A stretch of 12,774 bases of DNA from Ferrovaceae bacterium (lineage in GTDB: Bacteria > Pseudomonadota > Gammaproteobacteria > Burkholderiales > Ferrovaceae): positions 1-12,774 of the forward strand of contig DAIDTL010000016.1 of assembly GCA_027457225.1 (NCBI GenBank). The letters run 5' to 3'. A model generated the notes under the pieces. It worked only from the letters and a program-made list of their open reading frames with translations, was not told the DNA's origin and ran no database searches. Made by a program: the position numbers and the translations under genes. Below are positions 1 to 6,627 of the stretch, one piece after another; within the stretch, counting starts at the first letter, position 1; the number at the start of each line of letters is the position of its first letter.

Positions 1-25
1 GGGCGACGCCCCCTGCACGGGCGCT

Positions 26-385
26 ATGGATATGGGGCACAGTCAATCCGCACCGCTGCTGGAGAAGATGGACCAGTTTGTGCTGTGGGTGATCCCGACG
101 GTGGAAAAATTTCCGCGTTCACAGAAATTCCTGCTTGGGGATCGCATTCGGAATACGGTGCCGAAGGTATTGGAAGGTTTGATCGAGGCAGCTTACACAA
201 AGAATCGTGCTCCCATCTTGGTGCGCGTGAACCAGGGGTTGGAGAAGCTTCGATTCCTGTTTCGGGTAACCCACGACCTGCGCTTTCTGGATGCCCGTCG
301 CTATGAATTTGCTGCCAGGTACCTGGAAGAAATCGGGCGCATGGTAGGTGGCTGGAGAAAGGCGAGTCATGCCCAGGAAACATGA
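26..385 (+). CDS. avd: DGR accessory variability determinant (Avd-like four-helix protein)
   Basis: Small basic helical protein of 119 aa resembling Avd, the pentameric four-helix-bundle partner that binds the DGR reverse transcriptase and TR RNA and is needed for mutagenic cDNA synthesis. Family-like features are an N-terminal helix around DQFVLWVIPTVEKFPRSQ (residues 16-33), a central helix ending in LEKLRFLFRVTHDLRFL (about 73-89), and a C-terminal stretch EEIGRMVGGW close to the EVGRILGSW motif I recall for the Bordetella phage protein. The ATG at 26 leaves about 15 residues before the first helix, which fits the family, though the Shine-Dalgarno there is weak; an ATG at 68 behind GGAGAAG is the alternative. 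The end overlaps the RT start by 17 bases, implying translational coupling. Only 25 bases precede the gene, so its promoter is outside the window. Confidence 0.88.
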   Translation: MDMGHSQSAPLLEKMDQFVLWVIPTVEKFPRSQKFLLGDRIRNTVPKVLEGLIEAAYTKNRAPILVRVNQGLEKLRFLFRVTHDLRFLDARRYEFAARYLEEIGRMVGGWRKASHAQET

Positions 386-1559
386 CCAACTGTTCGATCG
401 AATCGCCACATTCGCAGCTTTGCATGCAGCGACACGCGTAGCCATTCAAGGGAAGCGGTGCAAGCCTGGCGCTGCGGTCTTCATGGCCAATCTGGAAAAG
501 GAGCTGGTCCGGTTGGAACGCAAATTATACGAAGGTCGCTGGCGGCCGGGGCGCTATGTGGAGATTGCAGTACATGATCCAAAGCCGCGCCTGGTTTCTG
601 CTGCGCCTTTTGCCGATCGGGTAGTACACCACGCGCTCTGTGCGGTAGTAGGCCCGATTTTTGAAAGGGGCTTTATCTCAGACAGTTATGCCAACCGGAA
701 AGGCCTTGGCACGCACCGGGCCGTGGCGTGTTACGCACAGTACCGCAACCGTTATGCTTACGTACTGCGCGCCGACATCTATCGATATTTCCCGGCCATC
801 GACCACGAGATACTGAAGACGGATTTTCGACGCCGCATCTCCTGCACACGAACCCTGGCACTGATGGATGCTGTTATCGATGGTTCAAACCCGCAGGAAC
901 CGGTGAACCTGTACTTTCAGGGAGATGATTTATTTACCCCTTTTTCGAGAAAACGAGGCCTTCCCATCGGCAATCTCACCAGCCAGTGGTTTGCAAACAT
1001 TTTTCTCGATGGTCTCGACCACTTCGCGAAAGAAGTGCTGCGCGCGCCCTATCTGCGCTATGTGGACGATTTCGTTTTATTTCACGATGATCCGGGAGTG
1101 CTCAATGCATGGCGAACTCGTATCGAAGAATTTCTTTCCAGGCGGCGCCTGGTGATGCACCCGGAAAAAACTTTCATTGTTCCGACCTGCAATAACGCTA
1201 CATTTCTTGGCTACGTACTGCGTGCCAACGGAGTCCGCCGTTTGCCAGATGACAATGTCCGACGTTTCCGCAACAGATTGCGAGGATTGCGTGCCCGCTG
1301 GAAAGCCGGAACTGTCGTTGACCAGGAGATAAATCAACGGGTGTCGTCGTGGATAGCTCACGCCCGCCATGCCCTCTTTCGCGGTGGGTGGTTCGACCCG
1401 ACGTGGGAGCCTGACGGCCTGCCTGAGGGGCGCGTCCTGCGTGGCGGCTCATGGAACAACCACCCGCAGAACACGCGTGCCACGAACCGTAACAGGAACA
1501 ATGCGACGAACCGGAACAACAACGGGTTCCGTCTCGCCAGTATGCCTTCCCCTGTCTGA
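369..1559 (+). CDS. DGR reverse transcriptase, with the template repeat read through at its C-terminus
   Basis: RNA-directed DNA polymerase of 396 aa from the ATG at 369. A GTG at 348 would add seven residues; I prefer the ATG because GGAG and AAGGCGAG lie just upstream. RT motifs appear in order: FADRVVHHAL and SDSYANRKGLGTH (about 81-115), ADIYRYFPAID (134-144, first catalytic Asp), GLPIGNLTSQWFANIFL (about 197-213), YVDD (231-234, catalytic pair) and HPEKTF with LGYVL (264-284, thumb side). IGNLTSQ in place of the retron/group II QGxxxSP is a hallmark of DGR RTs. The polymerase part appears to end near SSWIAHARHA (about 326-335). The frame then runs on through the TR, giving an Asn-rich tail ending GFRLASMPSPV that copies the target C-terminus in the same frame. 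It overlaps avd and precedes the hairpins at 1561-1584 and 1627-1668. Confidence 0.96.
   Translation: MPRKHDQLFDRIATFAALHAATRVAIQGKRCKPGAAVFMANLEKELVRLERKLYEGRWRPGRYVEIAVHDPKPRLVSAAPFADRVVHHALCAVVGPIFERGFISDSYANRKGLGTHRAVACYAQYRNRYAYVLRADIYRYFPAIDHEILKTDFRRRISCTRTLALMDAVIDGSNPQEPVNLYFQGDDLFTPFSRKRGLPIGNLTSQWFANIFLDGLDHFAKEVLRAPYLRYVDDFVLFHDDPGVLNAWRTRIEEFLSRRRLVMHPEKTFIVPTCNNATFLGYVLRANGVRRLPDDNVRRFRNRLRGLRARWKAGTVVDQEINQRVSSWIAHARHALFRGGWFDPTWEPDGLPEGRVLRGGSWNNHPQNTRATNRNRNNATNRNNNGFRLASMPSPV
1429..1540 (+). repeat. DGR template repeat (TR)
   Basis: This 112-base segment aligns without gaps to 6503-6614 (constant offset 5074). Both ends are perfectly conserved: 26 bases at the left (1429-1454) and 19 at the right (1522-1540). 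Between them 21 sites differ; 16 are A in TR (nine become G, six T, one C) and five are not A (1461, 1476, 1490, 1495, 1517). TR holds 30 A residues, mostly in 11 AAC/AAT codons, the codon choice that gives wide amino-acid diversity without stop codons. No single A substitution in this frame creates a stop. The right-hand conserved block GGGTTCCGTCTCGCCAG corresponds to the IMH*/IMH region; TR and VR diverge from 1541 onward. The TR lies inside the RT reading frame, so its RNA is part of the RT message or is processed from it. Confidence 0.96.
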
Positions 1560-1560
1560 G

Positions 1561-1584
1561 CTGGCCTGTCCATGGATAGGCCAG
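1561..1584 (+). repeat. Near-palindromic hairpin just downstream of TR
   Basis: Arms CTGGCCTGTCC (1561-1571) and GGATAGGCCAG (1574-1584) pair over 11 positions with one G:T, leaving a two-base centre. It begins two bases after the RT stop codon and 20 bases after the TR core. No T-run follows, so it does not look like an intrinsic terminator. It could be a structural element of the TR RNA recognised by RT/Avd, or a DNA cruciform. The base pairing is directly visible; the role is inferred. Confidence 0.7.
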
Positions 1585-1626
1585 GCGTACGCAGGCATCC
1601 ACGGGCCGTCATGATGAGCGCAGTGC

Positions 1627-1668
1627 CCGCCACCTCTTTTGGCATGCGTGCAAGAGGTGGCGGTTTGA
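1627..1668 (+). terminator. Strong hairpin, likely terminator of the avd-RT-TR transcript
   Basis: A perfect 12-bp GC-rich stem, CCGCCACCTCTT (1627-1638) with AAGAGGTGGCGG (1652-1663), closes a 13-base loop and is followed by only TTT. The stem strength and its position between the RT/TR and the next gene suggest a Rho-independent terminator, but the short T-run weakens this. It could also define the 3' end of the TR RNA or act as an attenuator for the downstream protease genes. Confidence 0.6.
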
Positions 1669-1702
1669 ACAATAATTGAAAGTAGGGAAGGAGGAAGCCG
1701 CC

Positions 1703-2263
1703 ATGATCCTTACAACAGCCGTTTTGCATGCCCGTCCATTTCACCGGCAACAGGGATCCGTGCTGGTGGCCGTGCTGCTGTTGACGGCGGCCCTTACCGG
1801 ATTGATTGTGGGTGTTTGTCGTTCCGATTCCCGAGCCATGCTGGCTCAGGTGCTGGCCCGGGCCAATCCGGCCTGGGCGGTGCAGGCCACGGGCGATAAG
1901 CCGATATTGCACATAGGCAAGGACACCCTGGTACTGCACATACACACGCCCCGTCCCGGCTACCTGCTGGTCTTGCAGGCCAATACGGATGGACATGCAT
2001 TTGAGCTGATTTTTCCGAACGCTTTGGACGAAAATGCCCAGGTGGTGTCCGGCGATATGGTCTTGCCACACAAGGGCTGGCAGTTCAAGGCGGTGGGTCC
2101 GGCGGGAGCGGGGGAACTGCTGGTAGTGGAACAGGCCAAGGCGCCGGATGTGGATGCTATACGTGCTGCCTTGGCTCAAGGGCAATTGCCAACACTGGAC
2201 GCTGATTATGGGGCTACCCAGGTGCGCTGGCAGGAAGTGGATGATTCTGGGCCAGCCAAATGA
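1703..2263 (+). CDS. Membrane-anchored DUF4384-like protein
   Basis: A 186-aa protein from the ATG at 1703, chosen over an upstream TTG at 1676 because AAGGAGGA at 1688-1695 is an excellent ribosome site. A hydrophobic segment at about residues 18-38 (GSVLVAVLLLTAALTGLIVG) is an uncleaved anchor or signal peptide. The following domain (about 60-150) has the beta-rich pattern of DUF4384: LVLHIHTPRPGYLLVLQANT, then FELIFPNALDENAQV, then ELLVVEQ. Such domains commonly accompany bacterial caspase-like and kinase signalling proteins, with no established biochemical role known to me. The stop overlaps the next start as ATGA (2260-2263), so it is translationally coupled to the papain-like protease, which carries a similar domain. 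It probably works with that protease at the inner membrane or in the periplasm. Assignment to DUF4384 is by pattern, not profile search. Confidence 0.75.
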   Translation: MILTTAVLHARPFHRQQGSVLVAVLLLTAALTGLIVGVCRSDSRAMLAQVLARANPAWAVQATGDKPILHIGKDTLVLHIHTPRPGYLLVLQANTDGHAFELIFPNALDENAQVVSGDMVLPHKGWQFKAVGPAGAGELLVVEQAKAPDVDAIRAALAQGQLPTLDADYGATQVRWQEVDDSGPAK

Positions 2264-3951
2264 TGCTTTTCATGACGGACAGTCGTTTGAAGGCAAGCAT
2301 GACGTACCGCTCCCGTCGAGGCTCGGCAATCGCGTGCGGTGGAGCGCTAATGTTGAGCCTGGTATTTGGGTCGGCTGGTGCTGAAGAAAGCCATCAACAC
2401 GGCACGGGATACATACGTGAATCGGATGCGGTCTACCAGAGTTTTCCGACCGTACCCCGTTTCCGGGCGTATTTACCCGGCCATGTGGATCTCTCCGGTC
2501 GTTTCCCGACACCTGGTAACCAGGGCCAACAGGGTTCCTGCGTCGCTTGGGCTACAGGCTATGCGCTGCGTAGTTACTATGAAGGACGCAATCATCCGGG
2601 GGAAGCCCTGGCGACGGAGCAGCAGGTATTTAGCCCAGCCTATATCTACAACCGGCTGCATCCGAATGGAGATTGCCAGGCAGGGACGGCTATTTCCGAT
2701 GCTCTGGATCTGATCAAGCATGAAGGCGTGCCGCTGCTGTCTCAATTTCCATACTCAGCAGATAACTGCAGCCTTAGACCTGATCAACAAGTCCGACAAG
2801 ACGCCGGCCATTACAGGATCAAATCCTGGCGCGCTATCGAGCCCTCCAAGCTGGATGATGTGAAAGGACAGTTGGCTTCCGGCAATCCAGTGGTGTTCGG
2901 CCTCGATATCTCCGACAGTTTCAATGACCTGAAAGGCGATACGGTGTACGACGATGTGACATCTCCCCGCACCGGGAGCCATGCCTTGGTCTTGGTGGGC
3001 TACGACGAAAGACGCCAGGCGTTCAAGTTGTTCAACTCTTGGGGTACCGATTGGGGGGATGGCGGTTTTGCATGGGCGTCCTACCGGGTTCTGAAGGCCC
3101 ATGCGGATCGCTATTATGTCATGAACGTACCAACTGTCCCATCGCCCCAGCCGGAACCAACCCCGCAACCGGTGGTGGTTGTCCCGCCCGTGCCTACTCC
3201 CCAGCCGGAACCATCACCCCCGCAACCGGTGGTGGTCGTCCCGCCCGTGCCTCAGCCGGTGCCTTCGCCGGACGAAATTCAAGCTGCCGTGTCTGAGCGC
3301 CTGCGTCTTGTGCAGTGTGCGCGCCTGACAGGGCACGTGAGGGCTGACCGTACAGTACAAATAGCCGGTTTTGCAGGCTCAGCGGAAGATATCGCCAGAC
3401 TCCGTTCCGATCTTTCCGGGTTGCCCGGTGTGGCTGGGCTCTCAGGGGATGTGGCGCTGCGACCCTGGCCCCAGTGCGAAGTCTTTCTTAGCTTTGACCA
3501 GGCTCTCGATAAGAAAAACGGACCGGTCGTGCGCCTGAGAGATTCACCTGGGGGCAAGTTCCGCGAGGGCGATTCGCTCACGATCGAAGTGGTCACACCC
3601 GATTACCCGAGCTACCTCTATATCACTTACCTTCAGGCCAGTGGTGAAGCGACGCAGTTGGCCTGGCCTGAGGGGCGTTTTCCGAAAGCCATGCCGCCGC
3701 ATACCACGCTCACGTTCGGGGGGGGTGCTAACGGTCAGCCGGTCTATCGTATCGGCAAGCCTTTCGGGGATGAGATCGTGGTGGTGGTCGCTTCCGCGAG
3801 CCCGTTGTTTGAGGATGAGTTACCGGAAAAGGCAACTGACCGCGAATATCTTACTTCCTTTCGCCGGGCTTTTCTGGTGCACCCAAAGCACAGCGTGGGA
3901 AATCGTGTCATTTCGGCAGCAACGGCCACTTTGAAGACTGAACCAAAATAG
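2260..3951 (+). CDS. Secreted papain-like (C1A) cysteine protease with C-terminal DUF4384-like domain
   Basis: A 563-aa exported protease. The N-terminus has a basic region and a hydrophobic core (about 18-41, ending FGSAGA), a plausible signal peptide. ATGs at 2263, 2272 and 2299 are alternatives; 2260 is kept for the ATGA overlap with the upstream gene. The peptidase domain (about 63-290) carries the oxyanion Gln88 and nucleophile Cys94 in NQGQQGSCVAWA, His241 in GSHALVLVGYD, and Asn259 in FNSWGTDWGDGGF, so all catalytic residues are present. I see no long propeptide. A Pro/Val linker built of two DNA repeats follows (about 291-338). Next is a BON-like segment with two Cys (about 339-410), then a DUF4384-like domain (about 430-535). 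It sits in one cluster with the DUF4384 membrane protein, the OmpA-like protein and the caspase-FGE DGR target. It may be a partner protease or an activator of that target; this is inference. Confidence 0.9.
   Translation: MMLFMTDSRLKASMTYRSRRGSAIACGGALMLSLVFGSAGAEESHQHGTGYIRESDAVYQSFPTVPRFRAYLPGHVDLSGRFPTPGNQGQQGSCVAWATGYALRSYYEGRNHPGEALATEQQVFSPAYIYNRLHPNGDCQAGTAISDALDLIKHEGVPLLSQFPYSADNCSLRPDQQVRQDAGHYRIKSWRAIEPSKLDDVKGQLASGNPVVFGLDISDSFNDLKGDTVYDDVTSPRTGSHALVLVGYDERRQAFKLFNSWGTDWGDGGFAWASYRVLKAHADRYYVMNVPTVPSPQPEPTPQPVVVVPPVPTPQPEPSPPQPVVVVPPVPQPVPSPDEIQAAVSERLRLVQCARLTGHVRADRTVQIAGFAGSAEDIARLRSDLSGLPGVAGLSGDVALRPWPQCEVFLSFDQALDKKNGPVVRLRDSPGGKFREGDSLTIEVVTPDYPSYLYITYLQASGEATQLAWPEGRFPKAMPPHTTLTFGGGANGQPVYRIGKPFGDEIVVVVASASPLFEDELPEKATDREYLTSFRRAFLVHPKHSVGNRVISAATATLKTEPK
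3145..3252 (+). repeat. Two tandem 54-bp repeats encoding the Pro/Val linker of the papain-like protease
   Basis: Copy one is 3145-3198 and copy two 3199-3252. Both start CCCCAGCCGGAACCA and contain CGCAACCGGTGGTGGT, and differ by a 3-base insertion and a few substitutions. They encode PQPEP...PQPVVVVPPVP twice, a flexible spacer between the protease and the C-terminal domains. The near-identity suggests recent duplication, and copy number may vary between strains. Confidence 0.85.
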
Positions 3952-3970
3952 TGAAGCGGAGGGACCTATC

Positions 3971-4582
3971 ATGAACGTCGCTTTTCATCCGGCATCCCAG
4001 CCAAGCGGTGTCGTCAGGATACAGTTGTATGTCCTGATGGCTGTCCTGTTAGGGGTTGTGTTTCCTGCAACGGCTCGGGAACCCCTTGCTTCCCACCCTT
4101 CTGTGGATGACTTCGTCAACCAGCTCACGCGCTCCGACGACAAGCCGTTGGCGAGAAGCCTCGTACCGAGCACCGGTGGTCCTGATGAAGCCCGGGGCAT
4201 TAGCGTCGAAGGGCAACGCGTGCCGGTGCCGGTATCTCCTAGCATTGACCTGGATGTGCATTTCGAATATGCCTCCGCTGCTCTCACGCCCGATGCCATG
4301 ATCATCCTCGACACTCTTGGCAAAGCGCTTGCCAACCCAAAACTCAACACTTCGCACTTTCTTGTGGGGGGGCATACCGATGCCGTCGGATCTGATGCCT
4401 ACAATATGACACTATCCCTGGCACGCGCCAAAGCGGTGGCAAGTTACCTGACGCGGGAAGGTGGAATCGAGGCTTCTCGACTGCAAGTTGAGGGTTACGG
4501 ACGCACCAGGCTCCTTGATACCGCGAACCCGGAGAGTGCAATTAACCGAAGGGTGCAGGTGGTGAATCTGGGGGGAAGGTGA
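3971..4582 (+). CDS. OmpA-family peptidoglycan-binding protein
   Basis: A 203-aa protein with a strong ribosome site (GGAGGG 7-8 bases before the ATG). A hydrophobic segment at about 16-35 (IQLYVLMAVLLGVVFPATA) is a signal peptide or anchor. A variable region of about 55 residues leads to an OmpA C-terminal domain (about 90-203): VHFEYASAALTPDA, GGHTDAVGSDAYN with the conserved Asp137, SLARAKAVASYL, and INRRVQVVNLG, the residues that bind diaminopimelate of peptidoglycan. There is no beta-barrel, so this is a periplasmic cell-wall tether rather than a porin. It starts 19 bases after the papain-like protease and ends 179 bases before the caspase-FGE target. It probably fixes the protease module to the wall or outer envelope; that is inferred from context. 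Confidence 0.92.
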   Translation: MNVAFHPASQPSGVVRIQLYVLMAVLLGVVFPATAREPLASHPSVDDFVNQLTRSDDKPLARSLVPSTGGPDEARGISVEGQRVPVPVSPSIDLDVHFEYASAALTPDAMIILDTLGKALANPKLNTSHFLVGGHTDAVGSDAYNMTLSLARAKAVASYLTREGGIEASRLQVEGYGRTRLLDTANPESAINRRVQVVNLGGR

Positions 4583-4761
4583 CAAACCAAATCCCCAGAG
4601 CAGGGTGGGTCCGGCGGAATTGAGTGGCAAAACAGAGTGAAAGAATGGACCCATGATTGCGCGAGACCTGAATCCTGGGTAATACGGCAGATCAGGGGGG
4701 AGAACCTGCATTGTGTTTTGAGGACACACCCAACTTCCAGGAAATGATCGATGAGGTCTGA

Positions 4762-6627
4762 ATGAAGCCGCTACGAATTATTGGCATCATACTGTTCGGC
4801 ATTTTGATGAGTGTCTCAGCTCAAGCGATGCAGCGCACGCTGAGTGTGAAAGCGGGCAATGGCCAGGCGCAGAAGCGGGTGGCGCTTGTGATAGGGAATG
4901 CGAAATATCGTGGCGCGGGGGTTCTGAAAAACCCAGTCAATGATGCGCAGGCCATGGCAGTTGCGCTTAACGATCTTGGATTCGAGGTGATCGAACTCAC
5001 CAATGCGACGCAGAGAGAAATGAATCGCGCCATCACGGCATTTGGATACAAGCTCAGCACGGACACGGTGGCATTGTTTTTTTATGCGGGGCACGGCGTG
5101 CAGGTTAACGGGAAGAACTACATCATTCCTGTGGATGCCGAAATCGAATCGGAGTCCTCGGTGTCGTCAGAAAGCGTGGGTGTCAACACTGTTCTGGAAC
5201 AGCTTTCTCGCAGCACCTTGAGCATTGTGATACTGGATGCTTGTCGCAACAATCCGTTTGAACATCATTTCCGGAAAATTGGCGGAGGGCTTGCGCAAAT
5301 GGATGCGCCGAAAGGGACATACATTGTGTACTCCACAGCCCCTGGAAGGACCGCCACCGATGGGGAAGGTAAGAATAGTTTATTTACGCAGGAACTCCTC
5401 AAACAGATCAACGAACCGGGGCTGGCGCTGGAATCCGTGTTCAAACGGGTGCGTGCCAATGTGGAGAGCAAGAGCGGGGACACCCAGATACCTTGGGACA
5501 ACTCTTCGCTGACGGGTGATTTTTATTTCCATCCCGGCACGCCCGCGCAGGTGGTGAGTTTGGAGCCGGTGCCAGAGGGAGGAGGGGTAAGCCTCGAGGA
5601 TATCAAGAAGCAGGAGAAGGTGAGAAAGGAGTGGGCGCAATGGCAGGAGAAGATGAAGGCGGACTTTGATCGGATTGAGAAGTTGCAGGTGGGGCCGGAG
5701 TTGCTGGTGACGGCGTGGGGACGGTTTCTTGAGAGTTATGCGCAGAAGAACCCGTTTAGTGAGGAGGATGAGGGGCTACGCGCGCAAGCGCGCAGCAGGA
5801 AGGAGGCTGTGGAGGGGGAGGTAGCGCAGCGGCAACAGGGAGGGTCGCAACCGGGTCAGGTTATTCGGGACTGTGCAGAATGTCCGGAGATGGTGGTGAT
5901 ACCGGCGGGGCGTTTTGAGATGGGGTCTCCCCGAAGTGATGTGGGCAGCTTTGACGACGAACGTCCTGTGCACCGTGTTCATATTGATAAGCCTTTTGCG
6001 ATGGGGAAATATGAAGTGACGCGCGGGCAGTTTGCGGCGTTTGTCAAGGACACTGGTTATGATGCGGGAGACAATTGCCATGCTTGGAATGGTAAAGAAT
6101 GGATCGATGATGCTGCCAGAAACTGGCGTAATCCGGGCTTTAGTCAGGATGACCATCATCCGGTGACATGCGTAACCTGGCAGGATGCACAGGCCTATGC
6201 GGCCTGGTTGAGTCACAAGACCGGGAAGCGTTACCGGTTACCGAGCGAAGCGGAATGGGAATACGCATGCCGGGGAGGCAGGAATGGGGAGACCTACTGT
6301 GGCGGCAATGATCTGGATGCCTTGGGGTGGTACAAAGCCAACAGTGGCAACCGCACGCATGCGGTGGGTCAGAAGCAAGCCAATGGGTTTGGGTTGTATG
6401 ACATGAGCGGTAATGTGTGGGAATGGACCGAGGACTGTTATCACGATAGCTACGCGGGGGCGCCGGGGGATGGCAGTGCTTGGACGGAAAGAGATTGCAC
6501 CTGGCGCGTCCTGCGTGGCGGCTCATGGGACGACGACCCGCAGTTCACGGGTGCCTCGTACCGGGGCGCGAACGTTGCGGCGGACCGGAAACTCGACGGG
6601 TTCCGTCTCGCCAGGATGCTTCCGTAG
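4762..6627 (+). CDS. DGR target: secreted caspase-like (C14) protease fused to an FGE/C-type-lectin-like variable domain
   Basis: A 621-aa protein with signal peptide MKPLRIIGIILFGILMSVSAQA. The caspase-like domain (about 37-256) has His111 in YAGHGV and Cys161 in ILDACRNNPF, the complete dyad of bacterial metacaspase-like peptidases, which usually cleave after basic residues. A charged, probably coiled segment follows (about 278-360). The FGE-sulfatase/C-type-lectin domain (about 370-621) shows MVVIPAGRFEMGS, KYEVTRGQFAAFV, YRLPSEAEWEYACRGG, GLYDMSGNVWEW and a terminal RVLRGGSW...GFRLAR. The catalytic cysteines of true FGE lie in the segment occupied here by VR and are absent, so it is a binding scaffold, not an active enzyme. 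Residues 590-612 are the diversified ones. GAGGT lies 4 bases before the start. The 179-base gap after the OmpA-like gene shows no clear promoter or terminator. Diversified binding coupled to a protease suggests a recognition-triggered proteolytic effector; that is inference. Confidence 0.95.
   Translation: MKPLRIIGIILFGILMSVSAQAMQRTLSVKAGNGQAQKRVALVIGNAKYRGAGVLKNPVNDAQAMAVALNDLGFEVIELTNATQREMNRAITAFGYKLSTDTVALFFYAGHGVQVNGKNYIIPVDAEIESESSVSSESVGVNTVLEQLSRSTLSIVILDACRNNPFEHHFRKIGGGLAQMDAPKGTYIVYSTAPGRTATDGEGKNSLFTQELLKQINEPGLALESVFKRVRANVESKSGDTQIPWDNSSLTGDFYFHPGTPAQVVSLEPVPEGGGVSLEDIKKQEKVRKEWAQWQEKMKADFDRIEKLQVGPELLVTAWGRFLESYAQKNPFSEEDEGLRAQARSRKEAVEGEVAQRQQGGSQPGQVIRDCAECPEMVVIPAGRFEMGSPRSDVGSFDDERPVHRVHIDKPFAMGKYEVTRGQFAAFVKDTGYDAGDNCHAWNGKEWIDDAARNWRNPGFSQDDHHPVTCVTWQDAQAYAAWLSHKTGKRYRLPSEAEWEYACRGGRNGETYCGGNDLDALGWYKANSGNRTHAVGQKQANGFGLYDMSGNVWEWTEDCYHDSYAGAPGDGSAWTERDCTWRVLRGGSWDDDPQFTGASYRGANVAADRKLDGFRLARMLP
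6503..6614 (+). repeat. DGR variable repeat (VR)
   Basis: This is the copy of TR (1429-1540) at the 3' end of the caspase-FGE gene, encoding about residues 582-618. TR-A-derived changes fall at codons for D590, D591, F595, S599, Y600, G602, A603, V605, A607, D608, L611 and D612. Changes at non-A positions give D592, G597, part of A603 and K610; one at R601 is silent. The invariant GGSW and GFRLA ends preserve the fold core. The 3' block GGGTTCCGTCTCGCCAG followed by GATGCTT is the likely IMH (initiation of mutagenic homing) site; the TR has TATGCCT after the same block. The stop codon follows 10 bases after the VR. Confidence 0.95.

Noticed and set aside
369..1559. RT as a retron or group II intron enzyme
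   Set aside because: IGNLTSQ, the adjacent Avd-like gene and a verified TR/VR pair indicate a DGR; there is no maturase/HNH domain or msr-msd structure.
1561..1584. Near-palindrome as an intrinsic terminator
   Set aside because: No T-run follows; the hairpin at 1627-1668 is the better terminator candidate.
1358..2185. Long minus-strand open frame (275 codons) spanning the TR, the hairpins and the DUF4384-like gene
   Set aside because: It is antisense to the RT tail, TR and a well-supported gene with a strong ribosome site. Its translation has no family features and crosses two hairpins.
4762..6627. C-terminal domain as an active formylglycine-generating enzyme
   Set aside because: The catalytic cysteine segment after GGSW is replaced by the diversified VR with no cysteines, so only the scaffold is kept.
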